A DNA stretch of 64,000 bases from Nocardia takedensis NBRC 100417 (GTDB lineage Bacteria; Actinomycetota; Actinomycetes; Mycobacteriales; Mycobacteriaceae): the NCBI RefSeq assembly GCF_000308695.1, contig NZ_BAGG01000009.1, forward strand, positions 62,001 to 126,000, given 5' to 3'. The notes below the pieces were generated by a model. The model did no database searches, had not been told where the DNA came from, and saw only the letters and a list, made by a program, of their open reading frames with translations. Made by a program: the position numbers and the translations under genes. Shown piece after piece: positions 38,013 to 46,323 of the stretch (position 1 is its first letter; each line of letters opens with the position of its first letter).

Positions 38013-38413
38013 CGACCGCGACCGTCGGAACCGCGCTGCCCGAGTTGGTGATCCACGCCGACCCCACCTTCGTGATCAGCACCGCGCTGGCCACCCGCGA
38101 CTTCCAGGACGTGCACCACGACCGCGACAAGGCGGTGGCGCGCGGATCAAAGGACATCTTCGTCAACATCCTCACCGACACCGGGCTGGTGCAGCGGTTC
38201 GTCACCGACTGGGCGGGCCCGCGCGCGATCGTGAAATCGATCGCCCTGCGCCTGGGCGTCCCGCTCTACGCGGGCGACACCCTCACCCTCACCGGCACGG
38301 TGACCGCCGTGACCGGCGACGACGTCGAGATCGAGGTCATCGGACGCGACAGTCTCGGCGAGCACATCACGGCCAAGGCCGTCATCGCGATCCCCGGAGG
38401 TCAGGGTGCGTAA
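38009..38413 (+). CDS. chsH1: ChsH1, steroid enoyl-CoA hydratase subunit
   Basis: A 134-residue MaoC-like hot-dog protein with the hydratase motif TRDFQDVHHDRDKA carrying the catalytic Asp/His pair. It corresponds to Rv3541c and forms the ChsH1-ChsH2 hydratase. The ATG overlaps the chsH2 stop and its end overlaps ltp2, so the three products are made together. Confidence 0.93.
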   Translation: MTTATVGTALPELVIHADPTFVISTALATRDFQDVHHDRDKAVARGSKDIFVNILTDTGLVQRFVTDWAGPRAIVKSIALRLGVPLYAGDTLTLTGTVTAVTGDDVEIEVIGRDSLGEHITAKAVIAIPGGQGA

Positions 38414-39587
38414 CGAGCAGGCGCTGTCGGGGCGCGCGGCGATCGTCGGCATCGGCGCCACCGACTTCTCCAAGGAATCCGGCCGCAGCGAACTGCGGTT
38501 GGCCGCCGAGGCGGTCAACGCCGCGCTGGCCGACGCGGGCCTCAAGCCCGAAGACGTCGACGGGCTGACCACCTTCACCATGGACACCAACACCCAGGCC
38601 GCCGTGGCCAGGGCCGTCGGCATCCCGCACCTGAACTTCTTCTCCCACATCGGCTACGGCGGCGGCGCGGCGTGCGCCACCGTGCAGCAGGCCGCGATGG
38701 CCGTCGCCACCGGCATCGCGGACGTCGTGGTCGCCTACCGCGCGTTCAACGAACGCTCGGTGTCGCGGTTCGGGCAGTTCTCCACCGCGTTGGCCACCGC
38801 CCCCACCTCCTCCGGCATCGACGCGGGCTGGTCCTACCCGCACGGCCTGGGCACACCCGCCGCGCAGGTCGCGATGGTCGCCCGCCGCTACATGCACGTC
38901 TACGGGGCGACCAGCGAGGATTTCGGCCGCGTCGCCGTCGCCGACCGCAAGCACGCCGCCGTCAACCCCGACGCCTTCTTCTACGGCAAGCCGATCACCC
39001 TCGACGACCACCAGAACTCCCGCTGGATCGCCGAACCCCTGCACCTGCTGGACTGCTGCCAGGAATCCGACGGCGGCGTCGCGATCGTCGTCACCAGCGT
39101 CGAGCGGGCCCGCGAACTGTCGAACACCGCCGCCGTCATCACCGCCGCCGCGCAGGGCAGCGGGGCCGACCAGTACGTGATGACCAGCTACTACCGCGAC
39201 GAACTCACCGGCCTGCCCGAGATGGGCCTGGTCGGCGAACAGTTGTGGCGGCAGAGCGGACTCACGCCCGCCGACATGCAGGCCGCCATCCTCTACGACC
39301 ACTTCACCCCCTTCGTGCTGATGCAATTGGAGGAGTTGGGGTTCTGCGGGCGCGGCGAGGCCAAGGACTTCATCGCCGACGGGGCGATCGAACTCGGTGG
39401 CCGCCTGCCACTCAACACCCACGGCGGCCAACTCGGCGAGGCATACATCCACGGCATGAACGGCATCGCCGAAGCCGTCCGCCAGATCCGCGGCACCTCG
39501 GTCAACCAGGTCGACGACGTCCGCAACGTACTGGTCACCGCGGGCACCGGCGTCCCCACCTCGGGTCTGGTCCTGTCCGCGGGCTGA
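38406..39587 (+). CDS. ltp2: Ltp2, retro-aldolase removing the last side-chain carbons
   Basis: A 393-residue thiolase-fold protein of the lipid-transfer-protein group (IGATDFSKESGR start, GYGGGAACATVQQAAMAVATG core, LPLNTHGGQLGEAYIHGMNG near the end). It lacks thiolase chemistry in known homologues and, with the ChsH2 DUF35 domain, cleaves the 17-hydroxy side-chain CoA ester to androstenedione-type ketone and propionyl-CoA. GTG start overlapping chsH1. It is the last gene of the fadE34 operon. Confidence 0.93.
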   Translation: MRNEQALSGRAAIVGIGATDFSKESGRSELRLAAEAVNAALADAGLKPEDVDGLTTFTMDTNTQAAVARAVGIPHLNFFSHIGYGGGAACATVQQAAMAVATGIADVVVAYRAFNERSVSRFGQFSTALATAPTSSGIDAGWSYPHGLGTPAAQVAMVARRYMHVYGATSEDFGRVAVADRKHAAVNPDAFFYGKPITLDDHQNSRWIAEPLHLLDCCQESDGGVAIVVTSVERARELSNTAAVITAAAQGSGADQYVMTSYYRDELTGLPEMGLVGEQLWRQSGLTPADMQAAILYDHFTPFVLMQLEELGFCGRGEAKDFIADGAIELGGRLPLNTHGGQLGEAYIHGMNGIAEAVRQIRGTSVNQVDDVRNVLVTAGTGVPTSGLVLSAG

Positions 39588-39647
39588 GCACGGGTGCGTC
39601 GGTCCCGCGAACGCCGGGACGCGGTCCGCGCGTGGCGTGTCGGGCCC

Positions 39648-39665
39648 GCCCGGCGTTCGCCGGGC
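39648..39665 (+). terminator. Hairpin between convergent ltp2 and sigma factor genes
   Basis: GCCCGGCG (39648-39655) and CGCCGGGC (39658-39665) form a perfect inverted repeat, folding as a 6-bp stem with CGTTCG loop. There is no T-tract. Confidence 0.5.
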
Positions 39666-39690
39666 CGACGCGCCCAGGTCGGGAGCGCTC

Positions 39691-41037
39691 TCAGTCGGGG
39701 ATTTCGAGACGGGCGGCCTTGCGTAGCAGCAGGTCTCGTTCGCGTTCGTTGCCCGCCAGGGCGGCGGCGGCTTCGAGTTCGGCGCGGGCGTCCTCGCGAC
39801 GGCCCAGGCGGGTGAGCAGTTCGCCGCGGGTGGCGGGCAGCAGGTGGTAGCGGGCCAGGCGGCCGTCCGCGACCAGCGCGTCCACCAGGCGCAGGGCCGT
39901 GGCCGGGCCCGCGGTCATCGAAATCGCCGCGGCGCGGTTGAGTTCCACGACGGGCGAGGGCGCGATCCGGCCCAGCGCGTCGTACACCAGCACGATGCGC
40001 TGCCAGTCGGTGTCGGCGAAACTCGGCGCCGCCGCGTGACATGCGGCGATGGTGGCTTGCAGGGCGTACGGGCCGCGCCCGCGTCCCATCGCGTCCACGC
40101 GTGCCAAGGCCGCCTTGCCGCGGGTGATACTCGACCGGTCCCAGCGGCGGCGGTCCTGATCGGCCAACAGGATCGGGTCGCCGTTGACATCGGTGCGGGC
40201 CGGGAACCGCGCGGCCGTCAGTTCCATCAGCGCGACCAGTCCGTGCGCCTCCGGTTCGTCGGGCACCAGCGCCGCCAGCACCCGCGCCAGGCGCAGGGCC
40301 TCGCGGCCGAGATCCGCGCGCAGCCAACTGTTCCCGCGACTGGCCGCGTATCCCTCGTTGAACATCAGATACAGCACGCCCAGCACACCGGCCAAGCGCG
40401 TCGGGAACTCCTCGCGCGCGGGTACCTCGAAGGGCACGTGCGCGGCGGCCAAGGTCTTCTTCGCCCGCACGATGCGCTGCTGCACCGTCGCGGTGGGCGT
40501 CAGACACGCCTTCGCGATCTCCTCGCCGGTCAGGCCGCCCACCACCCGCAGCGTCAGCGCCACCTGCGCCTCCCGGTTCAACACCGGATGGCAGGAGACG
40601 AAGATCAGGCGCAGCACGTCGTCATCGATGCGGTCGGGATCCCAAGGCGGGGAATCGTCGCCGGCCGTGGCCAACTCGTGCGCGATGCTCGCCAGGCATT
40701 CGGCATAGCGTTCGTCGCGCCGCCACCGGTCCACGGCCTTGCGTTTGGCGACGGTGGTCAGCCACGCGCCGGGGTTCTTCGGAACCCCGGCCTCGGGCCA
40801 CTGCGCCAGCGCGTCGACCAGCGCCTCCTGCGCCAGATCCTCCGCGACCCCGAAATCGCCGACCGCGCGGGTCAGGGTCGCGACGATCTTCGCCGACTCC
40901 ATCCGCCAGACGGCCGCGACGGAGCGCCGCGCGGACTCCGCGTCCCGACGCGCGGTCGTCTCCGCGTTCTGAGGCGCAGTGGTCCCCGCGTCGGGACGCT
41001 CGGTGGCGTCGGGGCGCCGCGTCGCGGGCTCGTCCAT
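39691..41037 (-). CDS. ECF42-type RNA polymerase sigma factor with C-terminal extension
   Basis: A 448-residue ECF sigma factor. Region 2 (AVWRMESAKIVATLTRAVGDFGVAEDLAQEALVDALAQWP) and region 4 (GGLTGEEIAKACLTPTATVQQRIVRAKK) are followed by a C-terminal extension of about 240 residues with helical TPR-like character (YLMFNEGYAAS, LNRAAAISMT). That architecture and the DGPF/YCII partner next door define the ECF42 group, which uses its C-terminal domain in place of an anti-sigma factor. The first 35 residues are repetitive and low complexity. It is 39 bp downstream of the partner gene. Confidence 0.9.
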   Translation of the reverse strand: MDEPATRRPDATERPDAGTTAPQNAETTARRDAESARRSVAAVWRMESAKIVATLTRAVGDFGVAEDLAQEALVDALAQWPEAGVPKNPGAWLTTVAKRKAVDRWRRDERYAECLASIAHELATAGDDSPPWDPDRIDDDVLRLIFVSCHPVLNREAQVALTLRVVGGLTGEEIAKACLTPTATVQQRIVRAKKTLAAAHVPFEVPAREEFPTRLAGVLGVLYLMFNEGYAASRGNSWLRADLGREALRLARVLAALVPDEPEAHGLVALMELTAARFPARTDVNGDPILLADQDRRRWDRSSITRGKAALARVDAMGRGRGPYALQATIAACHAAAPSFADTDWQRIVLVYDALGRIAPSPVVELNRAAAISMTAGPATALRLVDALVADGRLARYHLLPATRGELLTRLGRREDARAELEAAAALAGNERERDLLLRKAARLEIPD

Positions 41038-41076
41038 GGCGGATATTCCTCGGGCTGGTCGAATCGGGGGAGCGGT

Positions 41077-41499
41077 TCAGGACTGGCGGGCGGCGATCTC
41101 CTCGCGCCAGCCCTCCTCCTTCTGGATCCACTCGTTGTCCTGCGGGAAATCCTTCGACTCCACGACCCGGCGCACCTCGAGTTTGGAGCCGGGGCCCAGC
41201 GGGGCGCGCTTGGCCCATTCGGCGGCTTCCTCGCGCGAGGCCACCTCGAGCATCCAGAAGCCGCCGAACATCTCGGTGGTCTCCCCGTACGGTCCGTCTG
41301 TCACCAGCGGTTGGTCGGCGGCGAAATCCACCACGAACCCTTCCTCCGGTTCGGTGAGCCCCTCGCCGCCGATGAGCACGCCCGCCTTCATCATCTCCTC
41401 GTTGTAGCGCCCCATCTCCTCCATGATCTGCTCGAACGGCTTCTCCTTGGACGCCTCGATCGCTTCGTCGGTGGACCGCATGATGAGCATGAACTTCAC
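41077..41499 (-). CDS. DGPF/YCII-domain protein linked to ECF42 sigma factor
   Basis: A 140-residue YCII-related protein starting VKFMLIMRSTDEA with the group motif DGPYGETTEMFGGFWMLEV. Such genes are the standard partners and targets of ECF42 sigma factors; their activity is unknown. The GTG at 41499 has AAGGAG upstream. It is first in the two-gene operon with the sigma factor. Confidence 0.88.
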   Translation of the reverse strand: MKFMLIMRSTDEAIEASKEKPFEQIMEEMGRYNEEMMKAGVLIGGEGLTEPEEGFVVDFAADQPLVTDGPYGETTEMFGGFWMLEVASREEAAEWAKRAPLGPGSKLEVRRVVESKDFPQDNEWIQKEEGWREEIAARQS

Positions 41500-41525
41500 G
41501 ATGTTTCTCCTTCGTCGGTGGGCCG

Positions 41526-41574
41526 TGTCGACCCTCTCACCCATACCGTCGATCGAGAAGAACCGATATCGACA
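41526..41574. promoter_or_regulatory. Paired ECF42-like promoter motifs
   Basis: TGTCGA occurs on the plus strand at 41526-41531, followed 15 bp later by CGTC (41547-41550), facing the NUDIX gene. TGTCGA also occurs on the minus strand (41574-41569), followed by CGATCGAC, facing the DGPF/sigma operon. TGTCGA is the -35 type recalled for ECF42 sigma factors. Confidence 0.45.
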
Positions 41575-41605
41575 CCGCCGCGAAGTTTTTTCGAAGGAGT
41601 TTCCG

Positions 41606-42034
41606 ATGCCCGCATCCCACCTGGTCGACGCGCACATCCTGCTCCGGCGCGACGGGGAATTGCTGCTGAGTCGGCGGCGCAGCGGCGACGAGTTCGACGG
41701 CCGCTGGCATCTGCCCGCGGGCAAGGTGGAGGCGGGTGAATCGGTCGCGGCGGGCGCGGTGCGGGAGGCGCGCGAGGAGATCGGCGTGGAGTTGGACCCC
41801 GCCGATCTGACACTGGTCCACGTCGCTCACGTCGTGGCTCCGGGCCGTCCAGCGCGCCTGGGCCTGTTCTTCGAGACCCGGCGGTGGGCGGGCGAGGTGC
41901 GCAACGTCGAGCCCGACAAATGCTACGAACTGCGCTGGTTCCCGGCCGATGCACTCCCCGCGGACATCATCGCCTACCCGCTGCTCGGCATCGACCCGCC
42001 GGCGCTGTATTCCGAATACGGCTGGGGCAACTGA
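41606..42034 (+). CDS. NUDIX hydrolase
   Basis: A 142-residue NUDIX protein with the full box GKVEAGESVAAGAVREAREEIGV. The upstream strand (LLLSRRRSGDEFDGRWHLPAGKVE) is typical of nucleotide-sugar or (deoxy)nucleotide pyrophosphatases; the substrate is unknown. GAAGGAGT precedes the ATG. It is divergent from the ECF42 operon and its stop is 9 bp from the convergent TetR gene. Confidence 0.88.
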   Translation: MPASHLVDAHILLRRDGELLLSRRRSGDEFDGRWHLPAGKVEAGESVAAGAVREAREEIGVELDPADLTLVHVAHVVAPGRPARLGLFFETRRWAGEVRNVEPDKCYELRWFPADALPADIIAYPLLGIDPPALYSEYGWGN

Positions 42035-42043
42035 AGCGCGCGA

Positions 42044-42607
42044 CTACGGGGCGATCGCGCCGCGCAGGTAGGCCGACAGCAGTCGGCGGAGTCGGGCGGG
42101 CCGGTCCTCGGGGGCAGCGGACAGTTCGGTGAGGACCGCGCCTTCGAGGACCGCGAGGAAGTCCGCCGCGAGCGGGGCCGGTTCGTCGCATCCGAGTGCG
42201 CGGAACAGGTCGGTGGCCCGCTCGGGGGAGAACAGGCTGCGGGCCAGGCGCGCGCGGAGATCGGGCTCGGGCAGCGGGTCGACCAGCAGCGCTTGACGGG
42301 CGATCAGGTGGTGGCGACGGGTGGTGAGCATCCGGTCGAGTCGGTCGGCGACATCTCGCGCGACGGTCTCGGCCGTGAGGTCGCGCGGCGCGGCGGTCGC
42401 GAGGAAGTCGGCGCGCGAACGCTCGGTGAGATGGTCGGCCACGGCGTCGAGCAGTGCGCGGCGGGTGCGGAAGTAATAGGACGTCGATCCGGCGGGCAGG
42501 TCGAGCGCGGTGTCGAGCGCGCGGTGGGTCAGCGCGCGCAGACCGGCCGTCGCGATCAGGTCGACGGCGGCTTCGGCGATCAGGGTTCTGCGGTCGGTTG
42601 TGGACAT
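42044..42607 (-). CDS. TetR-family regulator
   Basis: A 187-residue TetR protein with an N-terminal HTH (IAEAAVDLIATAGLRALTHRALDTALDLPAGSTSYYFRTRRALLDAV) and a C-terminal ligand domain typical of the TetR_C_6-like groups. ATG 42607 is favoured by AGGTGAGG upstream; a GTG six bases earlier is also in frame. A perfect 8-bp inverted repeat lies 32 bp upstream, between it and zapE. Confidence 0.85.
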   Translation of the reverse strand: MSTTDRRTLIAEAAVDLIATAGLRALTHRALDTALDLPAGSTSYYFRTRRALLDAVADHLTERSRADFLATAAPRDLTAETVARDVADRLDRMLTTRRHHLIARQALLVDPLPEPDLRARLARSLFSPERATDLFRALGCDEPAPLAADFLAVLEGAVLTELSAAPEDRPARLRRLLSAYLRGAIAP

Positions 42608-42638
42608 CCTCACCTTCGGTGGTCGCGAGCGATCCGTG

Positions 42639-42656
42639 CCTCTACAAATGTAGAGG
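42639..42656 (+). promoter_or_regulatory. TetR operator between tetR and zapE
   Basis: CCTCTACAAATGTAGAGG is a perfect 8-bp inverted repeat with an AA spacer, the usual size for TetR boxes. It lies 32 bp from tetR and 29 bp from zapE, so it may control both. Confidence 0.75.
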
Positions 42657-42684
42657 ACGCCGTTACGTGACGCGAGGGGTGCGC

Positions 42685-43692
42685 ATGAACAACACAGCCG
42701 GTCGACGCCATGCCGAAGCGCCGGGGATGAACTCCGACCCGCTCGAGGTGTCGGACCTGGATGACCGCCAGCGCGCCGTCGCCGCGCGACTCGCGCGTCT
42801 GCTGGACCGGCGGGGACGCCCGCGCCGCAACGCTCGCGGGGTCTACCTGTACGGCCCGCCCGGTCGGGGCAAGACCATGCTGGTGGATCGGTTGGTGGCG
42901 TCCGCCGATCCGAAGCGGGTGCTGCGGCGGCACTTCCACGAGTTCTTCGCCGAATTGCACGCGGCGGTCCGGGCGACGGGCGCGATCGAGCAGGCCGTGC
43001 GGCATTCGACGCGGGAGGCTCGGTTGTTGTGTTTCGACGAGTTTCACGCCGAGGACATCGGTGACGCGATGATCGTGGCCCGGGTGCTGGATCTGCTGTT
43101 CGCCCGGGGTGTGGTGCTGGTGACGACCTCCAACTGCGCCCCCGCGGAGCTACTGCCCAATCCGCTGTTCCACGACCGTTTCGTGCCGACCATCGACGCG
43201 CTGACCGCCCGGATGGACGTGCTGGCCTTGGACGGTCCGGTGGACTACCGCACGCGGGCGGGCGGTCGGCGGACGGGATTCGCGGCGGGCCGCTACCTGG
43301 TCGGCCCGTGCCGGGCGGTCGAGGAACCGGGGCGGGTCGCGGTGGGGCACAGCGAAGTGCGCGCGCTGCGGGTCGACGCCGAGGAGGTGGTGTTCGCGTT
43401 CGCGGACCTGTGCGGCGCGCCGGTCTCGGCCGCGGACTATCTCGCGCTGACCCGCCGTTTCCGCCGCTGGACGCTGACGGAGGTGCCCCCGTTGGCCGCC
43501 GCGCCGCCGGACCGGGTGACGCGCCTGCTGAATCTGGTCGATGTGCTCTACGACACGGATCGGGAGCTGTCGGTGTATGCCCGCGCGCCGCTCGCCGAAC
43601 TGGTGCGGGAGGTGTCCGGGATTCCCGGATTCGCCCGGACGGTGAGCCGACTCAGTGAGATCGCACAATCTGATCGGGGGTCGGATTGGTAG
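42685..43692 (+). CDS. zapE: ZapE/AFG1-type ATPase
   Basis: A 335-residue AAA-like ATPase of the AFG1/ZapE family. Walker A is LYGPPGRGKTML, Walker B LLCFDEFHAEDIGDAMIVARVL, and the sensor-like VTTSN motif follows. The C-terminal segment (ADYLALTRRF, VLYDTDREL) is also family-specific. E. coli ZapE acts at the division septum; mitochondrial AFG1 aids protein quality control. ATG 42685 has GAGGGG upstream. It may be the target of the divergent TetR regulator, an unusual control for this family. Confidence 0.88.
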   Translation: MNNTAGRRHAEAPGMNSDPLEVSDLDDRQRAVAARLARLLDRRGRPRRNARGVYLYGPPGRGKTMLVDRLVASADPKRVLRRHFHEFFAELHAAVRATGAIEQAVRHSTREARLLCFDEFHAEDIGDAMIVARVLDLLFARGVVLVTTSNCAPAELLPNPLFHDRFVPTIDALTARMDVLALDGPVDYRTRAGGRRTGFAAGRYLVGPCRAVEEPGRVAVGHSEVRALRVDAEEVVFAFADLCGAPVSAADYLALTRRFRRWTLTEVPPLAAAPPDRVTRLLNLVDVLYDTDRELSVYARAPLAELVREVSGIPGFARTVSRLSEIAQSDRGSDW

Positions 43693-43712
43693 CTGTATCA
43701 GGTGCGGTAGAG

Positions 43713-43728
43713 CGGTACGATCGTACCG
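43713..43728 (+). promoter_or_regulatory. Perfect 16-bp palindrome ahead of the MoxR operon
   Basis: CGGTACGATCGTACCG is a gapless perfect palindrome, 22 bp before the first gene of the DUF4129-MoxR operon. TACGAT inside it could be the -10. The form recalls TetR-family operators. Confidence 0.65.
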
Positions 43729-43749
43729 ACATCCGGCGATAAACCCGAG

Positions 43750-44820
43750 GTGGTCCGAAGTATTCGATTCCTTCCCCGGCGGACCATTCGGCATGTAACG
43801 ATGTGGCTGTTTTGTGGCAGTCCTGAGATTCGGTGGGTAAGTCGGTTGGTTCGAGCGCGAGCGGCGACAACGCGCGTGATCGTGCTGATCACGCTGGTCG
43901 TCTGCGCCGTGATCGCCCTGCGCGGCTACGTTCCCGGCGCGGCGGAGCACGGTCCGCCGACGGAGGTTCCCTCGGCGGTTGCCGTGGCGCTGATGCCGGT
44001 GCTGTTCACCGTGTCGGTGGTCATCCTCGTGGCCGGAGTCATAGCGAGCAGACATCGCCTGCCGCTGGCGATGCCGGAGACCGAACGCGACGACGACGTC
44101 ACCTCCTGGCAGTTCGGCCGCATCGGTCTGGTCGTCCTGGTCGCCGTCACGGTGCTCGCCATTCTGGCCGCCCTCGCCTCGCTCGCCTACGTCGTCCTGG
44201 ACGCGACCCCGCGCGACTATCCGCCGCCCCCGGCCGCCGCGACCCCGACGCCGACCGCCACCACCGACCAACCGGCCGCCGACCCGGGCGATCCCGTCCC
44301 CGCCGAAGGGTTGGAGGGACTGGCGCTGGTGGTGACGATCGGCGCGGCGGGGGTCTTGGTCGCGGTCGGGCTGATCGGGATGGGCTCGGTGGTCTACATG
44401 GCGCGCAAACCGGTGGCCGCCGAGGAGGAGCAGGCCGCCGAGGCCGCGCCCGCCGTGGTCGACTCGCTGGTCATCGCGGCCGAGATGGGTCTGGCCGCGA
44501 TGAACGCGCCCGGTCAGGAACCGCGCGCGGCGATCATCGCCTGCTATGTCGCGATGGAACGCGGCCTGGCCTTCGACCGGGCCGCCGCACCGCTGATCTC
44601 CGACACCCCGACCGAGGTCCTCGCGCGCGCCTTCGAGCACGGCGCGCTGCACGACGCCTCGGCCCGTGAACTGGTCGCGCTGTTCGAGGAGGCCCGGTTC
44701 AGTCCGCACGCCATGCTCGAATGGCAGCGCCTGCGCGCCGAACAACTGCTGCGCGTGGTCCTGGCCGACCTGCAGAGCAAACAGAGTGCCGCCAACCAAG
44801 GCGCGGAGGTGGGCGTATGA
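43750..44820 (+). CDS. DUF4129 domain membrane protein
   Basis: A 356-residue protein with about four membrane helices (near residues 42-60, 77-98, 125-150, 190-213) and a proline/threonine-rich loop between helices three and four. The C-terminal cytoplasmic DUF4129 domain has PRAAIIACYVAMERGL and FSPHAMLEWQRLRAEQLLRVV. DUF4129 is commonly found in MoxR/transglutaminase operons of actinobacteria. The start is uncertain: GTG 43750 is used, and ATG 43801 is possible. The stop overlaps the next gene (ATGA). Confidence 0.75.
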   Translation: MVRSIRFLPRRTIRHVTMWLFCGSPEIRWVSRLVRARAATTRVIVLITLVVCAVIALRGYVPGAAEHGPPTEVPSAVAVALMPVLFTVSVVILVAGVIASRHRLPLAMPETERDDDVTSWQFGRIGLVVLVAVTVLAILAALASLAYVVLDATPRDYPPPPAAATPTPTATTDQPAADPGDPVPAEGLEGLALVVTIGAAGVLVAVGLIGMGSVVYMARKPVAAEEEQAAEAAPAVVDSLVIAAEMGLAAMNAPGQEPRAAIIACYVAMERGLAFDRAAAPLISDTPTEVLARAFEHGALHDASARELVALFEEARFSPHAMLEWQRLRAEQLLRVVLADLQSKQSAANQGAEVGV

Positions 44821-45314
44821 CCCGGGTGGCGGTGATCGGCTTCGCGGTCGCGGCGGCCGCGGTGATCGAGGTCCTCGCGGTGTTGCGCGGCCCGGACCTG
44901 CTGATGGCGGCCGCCGCGATCCCGGTGGCCTACGCCATGTTCCAGCTGACGGTGTCGTTGCGCGACCGGGGCGCGGGCGCGCCCGAGGACCTGCCGGAGG
45001 AGATGGAGAACGGCCCGGCCGAGATGCTGCAACGCTGGCAGGCCAGGGCCCAGATGCTCGCCGACCGCGCGGAGGGCACCCGCGCGGACTGGGACCGGCA
45101 CCTGCGGCCCCTGCTGGCCAAGGAATTCGAGTTGTCCACCGGCCTGCGGGTCGCCAAGAACAGGAAGGCCACCGAGACCGCCGGACTCCTGCAATTCGGA
45201 CCCGAACTGTGGCGGTGGGTCGACCCCGCGAATTCGGCGCTGCGCGACCAGGTCACGCGGGCCCCGGGCCGGGCGACGCTGGACGAGATCCTGCGTCTGC
45301 TGCAACGACTGTAG
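44817..45314 (+). CDS. Hypothetical membrane protein of the MoxR operon
   Basis: A 165-residue protein with two N-terminal hydrophobic helices (residues 4-24 and 28-46) and a hydrophilic C-terminal half rich in Arg/Glu (WQARAQMLADRAEGTRADWDRHLRPLLAKEF). I do not recognise the family. It overlaps the DUF4129 gene and lies 46 bp before moxR, so it belongs to the same operon. Confidence 0.7.
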   Translation: MTRVAVIGFAVAAAAVIEVLAVLRGPDLLMAAAAIPVAYAMFQLTVSLRDRGAGAPEDLPEEMENGPAEMLQRWQARAQMLADRAEGTRADWDRHLRPLLAKEFELSTGLRVAKNRKATETAGLLQFGPELWRWVDPANSALRDQVTRAPGRATLDEILRLLQRL

Positions 45315-45360
45315 AGCGAATTCCCGACACGGATTGGTTGGAACAAGTGCGAGTGGACAT

Positions 45361-46323
45361 ATGACGATGCCGATGGACGCGACCGTCCAGAAGACCGAGG
45401 CCGTCCTGCGGGAGTTGTCCCGCGTGGTCGTCGGCAAGCGCGACGAGTTGCAGTTGATCATGATCGCCGTGCTGTCGGGCGGACACGTCCTGATCGAGGA
45501 TCTGCCGGGCCTGGGCAAGACGTTGATCGCGCGGTCGTTCTCGGCCGCGCTCGGCCTGGATTTCACCCGGGTGCAGTTCACTCCCGACCTGCTGCCCGCC
45601 GACCTGCTCGGCTCGACCATCTACGACATGTCCTCGGGGCGGTTCAATTTCCGTCGCGGACCGGTGTTCACGAACATGCTGTTGGCGGACGAGATCAACC
45701 GGACGCCGCCCAAGACCCAGGCGGCGCTGCTGGAGGCGATGGCCGAGGGGCAGGTCAGCATCGACGGCGAGACCTTCCCGCTGCCGCAGCCGTTCATCGT
45801 GTTGGCCACCGACAACCCGATCGAGTACGAGGGCACCTATCCGCTACCTGAGGCGCAGTTGGACCGGTTCGCGATCCAACTGCGCCTGGGCTACCTGTCC
45901 GAACACGACGAGACCCAGATGATCCGGCGCCGACTCGAACGCGGGTCGACGCCGCCGCAGGTCGGGCAGGTGGTGGACGCCGACGGCCTGCTGCAGATGC
46001 GGCAGTCCGTCGAATACGTCACCGTGCACCCGGATGTGGTGTCCTACGTGGTGGCGCTGGCGGCGGCCACCCGCGCGCATCCGCAGGTGGAGGTGGGCGC
46101 GAGTCCGCGCGCGGAACTGGATCTGGTGCAGATGGCGCGCGCCAGGGCGCTGCTGCTGGGCCGCGACTATGTCGTCCCGGAGGACGTGAAGGCGCTGGCG
46201 GTGCCCGCGATGGCGCACCGGATCACCCTGCGCCCGGAGATGTGGGTGCGGCGGATCAGGGGCGAGGACGTCATCGGCGAATTGCTGCGCCGCCTGCCCG
46301 TCCCGCGCGCCACCGTGACATGA
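45361..46323 (+). CDS. MoxR family AAA+ ATPase
   Basis: A 320-residue MoxR ATPase. Walker A IEDLPGLGKTLIA, Walker B MLLADEINRTPPKTQAALLEAM and the sensor ATDNPIEYEGTYPLPEAQLDRF are intact. MoxR proteins act as chaperones that mature enzyme complexes or control cell-wall stress. ATG 45361 fits the family; an upstream in-frame TTG (45334) would add nine residues. The stop overlaps the DUF58 gene (ATGA), the usual MoxR partner. Confidence 0.9.
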   Translation: MTMPMDATVQKTEAVLRELSRVVVGKRDELQLIMIAVLSGGHVLIEDLPGLGKTLIARSFSAALGLDFTRVQFTPDLLPADLLGSTIYDMSSGRFNFRRGPVFTNMLLADEINRTPPKTQAALLEAMAEGQVSIDGETFPLPQPFIVLATDNPIEYEGTYPLPEAQLDRFAIQLRLGYLSEHDETQMIRRRLERGSTPPQVGQVVDADGLLQMRQSVEYVTVHPDVVSYVVALAAATRAHPQVEVGASPRAELDLVQMARARALLLGRDYVVPEDVKALAVPAMAHRITLRPEMWVRRIRGEDVIGELLRRLPVPRATVT

